In this document: one piece after another, positions 16,958-24,266 of the stretch
Layout: each line of letters opens with the position of its first letter
Position numbering within the stretch: position 1 is the stretch's first letter
Source: Deinococcus fonticola
GTDB lineage: Bacteria > Deinococcota > Deinococci > Deinococcales > Deinococcaceae
Direction of reading: 5' to 3'
Length of the DNA stretch: 29,792 nt
Assembly (NCBI RefSeq): GCF_004634215.1
Contig: NZ_SMMH01000037.1
Coordinates: 1-29,792 of the forward strand
Made by a program: the position numbers and the translations under genes
Notes under the pieces: model-generated
Told to the model about the DNA's origin: nothing
Database searches by the model: none
Seen by the model: the letters and a program-made list of their open reading frames with translations, nothing else

Positions 16958-19241
16958 GCACCGCCGCACCGGGCCACGCGCCCGCGCTGCATGTGCGGGC
17001 TGGCTGCTGGCCGCCCTGCTGCTGGGAAGCTCTCTGGCCCAGACCAGCCCACCCGCCGCGCCCTCGTCGCAGAACGCCGCCCAGGACGACCCGCTGTGCG
17101 CGGGAACGCCGGAATTGCTGGACGTGACCGTCAGTGGGCTGTACCGGGGGGTGCGCGAGGTGCGCCGCAGCGCGGCGGGTACGCTGCTGGAAGGGTCAGC
17201 CCTGAGCCAGTCCGAGGACGGCTACCTGGCCCGCACGGTCACCTGCGACGGCGCGGCCCTGGCCCTGCTGCGCCCTGAGCTTCAGGTGCAGTACGACGCG
17301 CAGGCCCTCTCGCTGGTGATCCGCCCGCAGCCGCTGCTGCTGACCAGCCATACCCTGGATCTGGCCGAAGTGGCGCAGGCCAGCGGGGTCAGCGCCAGCC
17401 CGGTCTACGGCCTGGCCTACGCCGTCACTGCCGACCACACCTTCCCCGAGCGCCCTTCACCTGGCCAGACTGCCGCAGGCTGGCGCAGCAGCGACCAGGT
17501 GGCGCTGGACGCCTACGCCGCGCAGGGGCGCTTCAGCGGGTACGCCGGGGCACTGGCCCGCTGGGACGGCGAGCGCCTGGGGGTGCAGCCGCGCGCGGCC
17601 GTCAACGCCGAGGTGGGCCCAGGCTGGCAGGTGTCGGCCAGCTACCACGCCGACCCCTTCTCGGTGGCCGGCACCCTGGGCGACCGCGACTTCTGGGGCG
17701 TGGGGCTGCGCGGCAGCAATACCGGGGCGCAACTCGACCGTTTGCCCATCACCCTGCCGCTGGACGCCGAGGTCAGTGTGCTGATCGACGGGGTGACCAT
17801 CACCACCGTGCAGGCCCAGGCGGGCGAGCTGCTGCTACGCAGCCTGCCGGTGCTGGCGGGCGGCTCGCAGGTCAGCGTGGTCGTGACCGACGCCACCGGG
17901 CGGCGCGTGCTGGATCGGCTGACGTCCGGCAGTCTGGTGGCCCTGCCGCCACGCGGCTACACCCTGGAAGCCCAGGCGGGGATGGAGGACGGCAAGCCCT
18001 ACGGCGCGGCCGCCGCCACTTACGGCCTGAGCGAACACTGGCAACTGCTGGCCGACGGCAGATGGCAAAACGGGCAGGGCAGCGGCAGCGTACAGGCCGC
18101 CTACGTGAATCAGGCGCGGCAGTTCAGCGTGGGCACCAGTTACGACCCGGAGCACGGCGTCAGCGTGCAGGGCACTTACGGCCAACTGCTGGGCCGCGTG
18201 GCGCTGGGCCTGAACGCCAGCGTTCCGCTGGGCCACCCGGATCTGCTGAGCGTGGGCGTCAACGCCAGCGTGGCCCTGGCGCGCGGCAGCCTGTATACCC
18301 AGGCGGTTTATCAGCCCGCCAGCGACCTCGGCCCCTGGGCGCTGGGCGCGGGCGGCTACTACCGCGTGAACGACGACCTGATTCTGGGGGGGTTCGTGCA
18401 GGCGCAGCCGGGCCGCCAGACGGCCGGAGTGAACCTGCGCTGGCAACTGAAACCCAACGTGGCCGTCAGCACCCAGGCGACCGCCAACCTGGGCCGCGCT
18501 GGCGCGCGCCGCCTCTCCGACTCTGCCCCGACCACTGTGCCGACTACGACCACTGCGCCCCCCGTCACCGGGCGCGTGGGCCTCACGTACGCGCCCAGCC
18601 CGGGACGATTGTTCAGCGTCTCGGCGGCCCTGCCCGACTGGCAGCAGTCGCAGCTCACCTACGAGGAGCAGCGCAGCGTCAGTGCCCAGGTGCAGCTCAC
18701 GCCGCAGGGCCTGCACGCGGGCGTGGCGGGCGTGGTCAGCCTGGTGGGCGGCCAGGTGTTCACGGGTCGCGAGGTCAGCGCCCGCACCCTGCTGGTGCGT
18801 ACCGGCGTGCCGGACGTTCCTCTGATCGTGGGCGGCCAGCCCGCCGTGACCGACCGCCGGGGCAACGCCCTGGTCGCGCTGGACGCTGCGGCCCGACAGG
18901 TCAGCGTGAACCTGTACGCCGACGCCCTGCCGGTAAATGTCACCGTGAAAAGCGACAGCGCCCGCCTGAACGTGCGCGGCAATGGCCTGATCACCCTCGA
19001 CTGGCGGAGCAACTTCGAGGTGAGCCGCTGGGTGCAGCTGTTCTGGAAACCCGGCGAGGTGGCCGCCAACGCCGACCTCCACCTGGGCGCCCAGTCGCTC
19101 CCCGCCGACCCGGACGGCAACGTGCTGCTGCCGCAGAACATCTCTACTCTGTCCGGCACCCTGCAAACCCAGGACGGCACGCGCCAGTGCGCCATGACCC
19201 TGACCAGCGCTGGCCGCGCCACCTGCCTGGGGCAACCGTGA
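16935..19241 (+). CDS. Outer-membrane usher protein
   Basis: The 768-residue usher would form the outer-membrane pore that assembles and exports the fibre. It starts with basic residues and a signal peptide (AGWLLAALLLGSSLA). An N-terminal domain of about 100 residues has two cysteines. A long region of alternating amphipathic strands (about 170-650) contains usher plug-like sequence (PLDAEVSVLIDGV, LRSLPVLAGGSQVSVVVTDA, where '...G.i.v.v.D..G' is the usher signature) and YGLSEHWQLLADGRWQ-type strands. The C-terminal domain ends with two cysteines (CAMTLTSAGRATC). At 768 residues it is in the range of archaic ushers. Overlaps on both sides (23 bases with the chaperone, 4 with the next gene) make it part of one translational unit. 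Confidence 0.85.
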   Translation: MKRCPCPEHRRTGPRARAACAGWLLAALLLGSSLAQTSPPAAPSSQNAAQDDPLCAGTPELLDVTVSGLYRGVREVRRSAAGTLLEGSALSQSEDGYLARTVTCDGAALALLRPELQVQYDAQALSLVIRPQPLLLTSHTLDLAEVAQASGVSASPVYGLAYAVTADHTFPERPSPGQTAAGWRSSDQVALDAYAAQGRFSGYAGALARWDGERLGVQPRAAVNAEVGPGWQVSASYHADPFSVAGTLGDRDFWGVGLRGSNTGAQLDRLPITLPLDAEVSVLIDGVTITTVQAQAGELLLRSLPVLAGGSQVSVVVTDATGRRVLDRLTSGSLVALPPRGYTLEAQAGMEDGKPYGAAAATYGLSEHWQLLADGRWQNGQGSGSVQAAYVNQARQFSVGTSYDPEHGVSVQGTYGQLLGRVALGLNASVPLGHPDLLSVGVNASVALARGSLYTQAVYQPASDLGPWALGAGGYYRVNDDLILGGFVQAQPGRQTAGVNLRWQLKPNVAVSTQATANLGRAGARRLSDSAPTTVPTTTTAPPVTGRVGLTYAPSPGRLFSVSAALPDWQQSQLTYEEQRSVSAQVQLTPQGLHAGVAGVVSLVGGQVFTGREVSARTLLVRTGVPDVPLIVGGQPAVTDRRGNALVALDAAARQVSVNLYADALPVNVTVKSDSARLNVRGNGLITLDWRSNFEVSRWVQLFWKPGEVAANADLHLGAQSLPADPDGNVLLPQNISTLSGTLQTQDGTRQCAMTLTSAGRATCLGQP

Positions 19242-19702
19242 CCGCCCCCGCCCGGCACCACGTCCCCTGGACGCACCACCGCCGCCCGGTCGTGCTGGCG
19301 CTGCACGAGCAGGATGGCCTGCTGTGCGCCGAGCAGGGCGGCCGCCTGACCCCGGTGTACCACTTCGCGCCGCTGCACCTGGCCCACCAGTGCGGGCAAT
19401 GCGTGCCCTTCGCTGCGCAGTGGCCCGAGCACCTGAAACCCTTCGTGTACCGCTACGATCCGCTGCCCGCCCAGGAAGGGCTGATTTTCCCCGCGCACCT
19501 CGCCGGGCGTTTCGGCACGCAGTCACGTCAGGGCAGCGGCCTGCGCCCCTGGGATCAACTGCTGTACCAGGGCTGGCCTCTGTATCTGCCGGCCTCCGAC
19601 CTGCCGGCGCCGCCCGGTCATGGTTTGGGTCTCTTTGAACCTGTTTCTACCGATCTGCCCGCCCTTGCCCAGAGGCGCGGCCACCCGACCTGCGGCCCCT
19701 GA
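19238..19702 (+). CDS. Uncharacterised protein in fibre operon, resembles the 'secreted repeat' (PF03640/COG4315) family
   Basis: The GTG at 19238 lies inside the usher stop (GTGA), so translation is coupled and gives 154 residues. No signal peptide is present, unlike the other fibre proteins. Two segments resemble the secreted-repeat family: an early 'P-V-Y-x-F-x-P ... C-x-x-C-x-x-x-x-x-x-W-P' (TPVYHFAPLHLAHQCGQCVP) and a later 'W-x-x-x-Y-x-G-W-P-L-Y-x-x-x-x-D' (WDQLLYQGWPLYLPASD) with a Pro/Gly-rich tail. The C-x-x-C could hold a metal or form a redox pair. Similarity is by eye and might be structural only. The next gene encodes a diverged relative. A role in regulating or supporting fibre assembly is inferred from operon position only. 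Confidence 0.7.
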   Translation: MTAPARHHVPWTHHRRPVVLALHEQDGLLCAEQGGRLTPVYHFAPLHLAHQCGQCVPFAAQWPEHLKPFVYRYDPLPAQEGLIFPAHLAGRFGTQSRQGSGLRPWDQLLYQGWPLYLPASDLPAPPGHGLGLFEPVSTDLPALAQRRGHPTCGP

Positions 19703-19706
19703 GGCC

Positions 19707-19728
19707 CTGTGCGGAAGTTCCCGCACAG
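19707..19728 (+). terminator. Hairpin between the two related operon-end genes
   Basis: CTGTGCGG and CCGCACAG form a perfect 8-bp stem with a 6-base loop, four bases after the first gene's stop. The following CCTTACCCTT is only weakly T-rich, so this may be a leaky terminator or an RNA-stabilising hairpin. Confidence 0.45.
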
Positions 19729-19778
19729 CCTTACCCTTCCCGTGCCTTACGCTGAAAGTCCCTCACACAGGAGAACCC

Positions 19779-20276
19779 ATGATGGAAGACTGCCCGCCCG
19801 ACCAGATGCCCAGCCTGCTTGCCGTCGCCGTCTACCGGAATCACCTGTATACCGTCAGCGCCTTCGGCATCCTGTTGCCGCTGTACTACTACGGCCCGCT
19901 GCGCCAGCTGCCGCCCACCGAGGACGTGCCCTTCGCCGACCAATGGGCCGGGTATATTCAGGGGTACATCACTTCTTTTTATCCCACGCCGCGCTTTGCT
20001 CAGGCCCAGTTGCCCCACACCATCAACCGTGATTTTCATTGGCAGTCGCGCGCCGGGGCTGGGAGCCGCACCTGGGAACAGGCCGTGTACCGGGGCTGGC
20101 CGCTTTACATCTACGGCGACGGCACGCAGCCCGACCCCGATTACGAGCACTTCGAGGCGAACGACGATGAGCGCCACCTGTTCCGCCGTATGCCCGCCGA
20201 TATTCCGTTCGGGCCGGTCAAGGGTGAGGAAAGTCCTGATTTGCCGACTATTCCACCTGCAAGCCTTGGGCCCTGA
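19779..20276 (+). CDS. Uncharacterised protein, diverged relative of the preceding gene
   Basis: The 165-residue product aligns by eye with its upstream neighbour: PLYYYGPLRQLPPTEDVPFA against PVYHFAPLHLAHQCGQCVPF, and GSRTWEQAVYRGWPLYIYGD against GLRPWDQLLYQGWPLYLPAS. The C-x-x-C pair of the neighbour is missing (PTEDV instead of CGQC), so any metal or redox role would not be shared. No signal peptide is seen; it starts MMEDCPPDQMPSLLAVAVYR. The C-terminal half is acidic (DPDYEHFEANDDERH). AGGAG lies six bases before the first ATG. The 3' end overlaps the convergent regulator gene by 29 bases. A tandem duplication followed by divergence is the simplest explanation. Confidence 0.75.
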   Translation: MMEDCPPDQMPSLLAVAVYRNHLYTVSAFGILLPLYYYGPLRQLPPTEDVPFADQWAGYIQGYITSFYPTPRFAQAQLPHTINRDFHWQSRAGAGSRTWEQAVYRGWPLYIYGDGTQPDPDYEHFEANDDERHLFRRMPADIPFGPVKGEESPDLPTIPPASLGP

Positions 20277-23088
20277 CGCTCAGATGTGCTTGAAGAAAGC
20301 CCATTAACTCTAAAGAGTCTAGAGGAGACATATCCTCCAGACGACTCTCCAGAAGCGCAGCCGCCGTTTCCCTATCACGCTGGACTGTTCTGTTGTCGTT
20401 GACAACTCTTTGAAGTTGCCTTGTTAACCCGACTGGATCAGTTTGCTTCAGATCCTGTGAGACGCTAAGTAGGATCACAACAAGGTCGTTAAAATCATTA
20501 TTCCTTCTGGCCTGTTCAAGGGCGAGCAGCGCACTTTTGCGGGCCTGCGCTGAGCGCCCTAATTGGTACAGCAATTCAGTTTGAAGGACAGAACTGCTGA
20601 CCAGCAGGTTCCACGCCTTCTCTGTTTTCGCCTTCTCTGTTAAGGGTTGGAGGCATTCGAGGGCCGCTCGATACTGTCTCAAGCCCTGGAAACAGCGCAC
20701 GGCGTAATACTCGGCCCACATGGCCTGGTGAAGGTCTCCCTGTGTGGCGGCCATCTGCATGACTTGCCGGGCCTGTTCCAGAATATGGGCAAAATCCGGA
20801 TCAGGCAGCTCAAGGTGAATCCACAGCAACAGATGATGAAAGTCAACTCTGTTCAGTTCATTCGCCAGGTGTTCGGCTATAGGCAGTAACTGCATGGTTC
20901 GCCTCACATTCCCGTCGTTTATTAGAACCGGGAGCAGGTTCATCAGTTGTATGGCTTTTCTCCCAGAATCGTTCAGGTTTTCGGCAATCGTCAACGTTTC
21001 TTCATAAATTGCGGTCGCTGCCTTCCACTGGCCCTGGCGACCGCGAATTCCGGCCAGAGTATTCAGTGCCTTGAGGCGGTTCATCGGTTCGTTCGCCAGT
21101 TTGGAGTTCAGAAACTGCGTCACCAGCATCTGGGCGTCCAGCAGATGTCCGGATACATAAGCCAGCCACATCTGGGCGATTTCTGCGGCGGCCTGCACTT
21201 CCACTGACGCCCTGGCCTCGAAGCATAACTGGGCCAGGGTGCTCATGACTTCGAAACCGCTGCTGAGTTGGGCGCTGGCCTGAAAAAAGGAGAGCAGCCG
21301 ATCCACATCCCCGGCAGTCAGCGTGCCCTGGCGGGCGGCGTGCTCGATAGCCCTGATGATGTTGGCCAGTTCGTCTCGCGCCTGCGCCGAGGCGGCGGGC
21401 TGCTGCCCGAACCAAGCCAGGTAATGGGCGCTGTGCTGCGCTCTGGCCCGGTCGAGCGCCTTGCCTTGCAACTCGGTGGCGGCCAGGTCGGACACCAGGG
21501 GGTGCAGCCGCAGGCGTTCGCTGCCGGGCTGGTGGGCTTCCAGAAGAGAAAGGTGCAGCAGTTCGTCGATGGACGTTTCGGGGATGCCGTAGGCGGGCAT
21601 CAAAACCGGGTCGAAGTCCACGAAGGGGGTCAGGCGGATCAGGTCGCGCTGGGTCTGGGGGCGCAGGAAACTCCAGGTCTGGCGGGCCAGTTGTGGCAGG
21701 CCGCGTGCCGGCTCCGCGCGGTCGTGCAGGCCGCTGAGGCTGTGCAGCACGCGGGCGTGAACAGCGTCCAGGCTTTCTACGGCCAGCCAGCCGCAGGCCA
21801 ACAGCATACTCATCGGGTGTCCCTGAAGGCGCCGGGCCAGGCTGCCCAGGTGGGGGGCGGTGGCGGGCGTCAGCTCCAGGTCACGCTGAAACCGCCGGGC
21901 CTCGCGCAGCAGGAATTGCACAGCGGGGTTGTCGGCCAGCTCGGTCAGGTCGTCGCCCGCTTCGGGAATCGGCAGGCCGCCCAGGCGCAGCGAGAGTACC
22001 GGCAGCCCGGAGGGCAGGGTGGTCTGCCCGGTCTGGCGCTCGGTATGGCCGGGGGCGCCGGGCAACCCCAGCTGGACGTGGCGTCCGGTGAGTACCCAGC
22101 GCAATTCGGGGGCGGCCTGCGTCCATTCGGTCAGCAGTTCACCCAGATCATCGATGCCGTCCACGCCGTCGAGCAGGATCACGTGCCCCGCGCCGAGGTG
22201 CTGGGCCAGACCGGGCAGGTCGGGCGCCGGCGGGCCGAGTTGGGCCTGCGCGGCGGCCCCCAGCACTTCGGCGGCGCTGCGCAGCGGTTCGGCGTTCACG
22301 AAAGTGGTACCGCGCCCCTGGGCCGCCAGTTCGCGCAGCAGGGAGGTGGTCAGGGCGGATTTGCCGATGCCGCCCATGCCGGAAACGAGGGCCACCTGTG
22401 TGCCTGTCTGTGTGCCTGTCCCGGTCGCCCAGTCCAGCAGCCGCGTGAGCTCCGGGTCGCGGCCCAGCAGACGGCGTGGGCGCGGTGCGGTGCTGGTGGC
22501 CTGCGGGATGTCCTCCAGGCCGCGCAGTTCGCGCTTCAGTTCGGCTTCCAGCGGGCTGCCGGGCAGCGACAGGGCCAGCAGTTCGGTCAGGCGCTCGGGG
22601 GTAGGGGGGGGTGTGCCCGCCAGCCGGTAGGCCTGTTCGGCCAGTGCGGCGGCGGGCATGGGCGGGTGCTGGCGGGCGGAGAACAGCAGTTCGGCCTGCA
22701 CGTGCGCGGCCAGGCGTTCACGCTGGGCATACACCCATTCCTCGAACTCAGTCGATACGCCTTCCAGCGGCACGCTGCTCAGAAAGGGGCCAGGGTAGGC
22801 GGCCAGCACAGCTTCGCCGCGCAGTTGCAGCAGCGTCAGCGCGTCGCAGCCGTAACTGGAAGACACCGGTTCCTCGCTGTCCAGCAGTTTCTCCTTCTTT
22901 TCTTTGCCGCTGCGCAGGCCGTGCAGCGCCACGCGCAGGCTGGAATCGGGTTGGCTGGCCTGCGGCCACAGCAATTCGGCCAGCCTGCGCCGGGGCGTAG
23001 GGCCTTCCAGAATGACGTAAGTAAGCGCCAGCAGCGCCTTGACCGAACGGATGCGGCCCATCTTCAGGCCATTGAGGGTATGCAGCAC
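20248..23088 (-). CDS. Large BTAD/NB-ARC/TPR transcriptional regulator (SARP-like)
   Basis: A 946-residue signal-dependent regulator. From a GTG at 23088 (AAGGA seven bases upstream) it has a winged-helix DNA-binding region (KALLALTYVILEG ... RRRLAELLWPQ) and then a BTAD domain (AAYPGPFLSSVPL, EFEEWVYAQRERL). The NTPase domain has a Walker A motif GMGGIGKS (about 237-244) and Walker B VILLDG (about 303-308). A long C-terminal series of TPR-type helical repeats starts near 560. Such proteins bind NTP and open on sensing a partner. An upstream in-frame ATG lacks a ribosome-binding site. It is convergent with the fibre operon and a possible, unproven controller of it. The 3' third has much lower G+C than the 5' part, suggesting a mosaic gene. 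Confidence 0.85.
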   Translation of the reverse strand: MLHTLNGLKMGRIRSVKALLALTYVILEGPTPRRRLAELLWPQASQPDSSLRVALHGLRSGKEKKEKLLDSEEPVSSSYGCDALTLLQLRGEAVLAAYPGPFLSSVPLEGVSTEFEEWVYAQRERLAAHVQAELLFSARQHPPMPAAALAEQAYRLAGTPPPTPERLTELLALSLPGSPLEAELKRELRGLEDIPQATSTAPRPRRLLGRDPELTRLLDWATGTGTQTGTQVALVSGMGGIGKSALTTSLLRELAAQGRGTTFVNAEPLRSAAEVLGAAAQAQLGPPAPDLPGLAQHLGAGHVILLDGVDGIDDLGELLTEWTQAAPELRWVLTGRHVQLGLPGAPGHTERQTGQTTLPSGLPVLSLRLGGLPIPEAGDDLTELADNPAVQFLLREARRFQRDLELTPATAPHLGSLARRLQGHPMSMLLACGWLAVESLDAVHARVLHSLSGLHDRAEPARGLPQLARQTWSFLRPQTQRDLIRLTPFVDFDPVLMPAYGIPETSIDELLHLSLLEAHQPGSERLRLHPLVSDLAATELQGKALDRARAQHSAHYLAWFGQQPAASAQARDELANIIRAIEHAARQGTLTAGDVDRLLSFFQASAQLSSGFEVMSTLAQLCFEARASVEVQAAAEIAQMWLAYVSGHLLDAQMLVTQFLNSKLANEPMNRLKALNTLAGIRGRQGQWKAATAIYEETLTIAENLNDSGRKAIQLMNLLPVLINDGNVRRTMQLLPIAEHLANELNRVDFHHLLLWIHLELPDPDFAHILEQARQVMQMAATQGDLHQAMWAEYYAVRCFQGLRQYRAALECLQPLTEKAKTEKAWNLLVSSSVLQTELLYQLGRSAQARKSALLALEQARRNNDFNDLVVILLSVSQDLKQTDPVGLTRQLQRVVNDNRTVQRDRETAAALLESRLEDMSPLDSLELMGFLQAHLSVRAQGLQVE

Positions 23089-23321
23089 ATCAGGTTCCTT
23101 GCAAGTTGAGGAAAGGTGAAGACTTGACTGAATGGGTGCCTTGGCTGGTCTGCCTGGCCTCCGGAACACCCAAACTGTGCATCAGCTTGGAAACCCGATT
23201 CTAGAACACATTCTGGCGGCATGCGGCTGACCTTCTTCGCCTTACTGGTGGAAATGTATGGCTAACAATGTGGAGGAAGCTCCAGGCTGGGGCGTGTCCT
23301 TAGGGAAATGGGTGCACGCGA

Positions 23322-23351
23322 TTGGACAAAAGATATTAGTCAATATATACT
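23322..23351 (+). promoter_or_regulatory. Probable sigma-70-type promoter, now separated from its gene by an IS
   Basis: TTGGAC (23322-23327), 18 bases, TATACT (23346-23351) in an AT-rich patch. It points toward the recombinase gene at 24267. Removing the insertion element and one target copy would put the -10 about 45 bases before that start codon. Confidence 0.55.
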
Positions 23352-23352
23352 T

Positions 23353-23364
23353 AAAAGAATTAAC
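23353..23364 (+). repeat. Left copy of the IS target duplication
   Basis: AAAAGAATTAAC directly abuts the left end of the IS982-like element, and the same 12 bases abut its right end at 24223-24234. A thirteenth base (C) could belong to either. Twelve bases is long for the IS982 group. Confidence 0.8.
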
Positions 23365-24222
23365 CACGGCGATTAGGGGTTGACAAGGGCGAAGTTTCGG
23401 AAGCGGGGATTGTACGCCACCAGAATCAACGCCACTTTCAAGCGCAGACTTGCCAGCGTTTTCACCTGTCCCCACCGCAGGCCCCGCCCGACTACCGACG
23501 AAAATGCACACTCGACCGCTTTGCTCAACGGCTCATAGTCATCACGCCACCGAGGATCGACAGTCCTCGCGTTCGCTTTCGGAGGGGTCAGGTTGGCGCC
23601 ATCCTGGTACGCCTTATCCCCGATGACCTTTGGCCCGCCGACAGCGGGCCAATCCTCGTTCAACTCGTACCCCACGGCTACGTCATGCTGATTGGCCGGT
23701 CGAAGCAGGTATCGAACCACCCGTCCTGCGGGCGTGGTCCAGGCGTGCAGCTTGTATCCGTAGATCATCCCCTGGGTGGTGAATCCAAAAGTGGCACCGG
23801 GAAATTTGCACCTGCTCGCCCGTTTGAACCGGCAACTGGGGATGGGTTCGGAGTCCACCAGGACGAAGTCGAGATGCTCGACTTCGTCAAGCATGGCTTC
23901 CACAAACGGAAGAAGACGTTTCAGACGAACGTGGGCCTGCGATTCGCTGGGAAGCGTCAAGCCGACATCGACTTTGAGGATGGTCCACCATTGACTGAAG
24001 TACGGCACCTTCCGCACGAAGCGCAACACGGCCAGGGCGATGAGGTCTGCGTCGCTGACCTTCTCGTGGGCATGGATCAGCTTGGGGGGGAGACGCGGAG
24101 CAATCAGGGAGGAGAGAAGGTCGAGCGCCTGAGGAATGGGCAGTACACTGAAGTCGGGACGATCCATTGCACCTGTCCCTTTCGCATTTCTCCCCCCTCC
24201 CTGTCAACCCCTAATCGCCGTG
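23365..24222 (-). mobile_element. Complete IS982-like insertion sequence, 858 bp
   Basis: The ends are perfect inverted repeats of at least 20 bases: CACGGCGATTAGGGGTTGAC at the left, its complement at the right. One transposase gene fills nearly all the element. Flanking 12-bp direct repeats show simple, probably recent, insertion. The same terminal 20-mer occurs at 29547, in the same orientation, at the start of a second, diverged copy. Confidence 0.9.
23373..24167 (-). CDS. IS982-like DDE transposase
   Basis: The 264-residue transposase probably catalyses cut-and-paste movement of the surrounding element. Candidate catalytic acids are Asp in LVDSEPIPSCRFKRA, Asp in VIGDKAYQDG, and Glu in KAVECAFSSV. 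The conserved 'Y-G-Y-K-L-H' strand (MIYGYKLHAW) lies between the first two. This order and spacing fit the IS982 group of DDE enzymes, although assignment to the neighbouring IS5 group cannot be excluded by eye. The frame is uninterrupted and both element ends are intact, so the copy may be active. The stop lies eight bases from the left end of the element. The second copy at 29555 matches its last 80 residues closely but not identically. Confidence 0.85.
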   Translation of the reverse strand: MDRPDFSVLPIPQALDLLSSLIAPRLPPKLIHAHEKVSDADLIALAVLRFVRKVPYFSQWWTILKVDVGLTLPSESQAHVRLKRLLPFVEAMLDEVEHLDFVLVDSEPIPSCRFKRASRCKFPGATFGFTTQGMIYGYKLHAWTTPAGRVVRYLLRPANQHDVAVGYELNEDWPAVGGPKVIGDKAYQDGANLTPPKANARTVDPRWRDDYEPLSKAVECAFSSVVGRGLRWGQVKTLASLRLKVALILVAYNPRFRNFALVNP

Positions 24223-24234
24223 AAAAGAATTAAC
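24223..24234 (+). repeat. Right copy of the IS target duplication
   Basis: AAAAGAATTAAC, identical to 23353-23364, directly follows the element's right inverted repeat. Confidence 0.8.
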
Positions 24235-24266
24235 CGTTTTTGATCACTGCTGTTTTCTTTCTAACC

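Noticed and set aside
17835..19526. A 563-codon open frame on the minus strand across the usher gene
   Set aside because: The composition is Arg/Ala/Gly/His-rich without domains, and the usher frame on the plus strand explains the region.
23242..23511. A short minus-strand open frame crossing the IS left boundary
   Set aside because: It runs from IS sequence into flanking DNA, overlaps the transposase in another frame and has no similarity.
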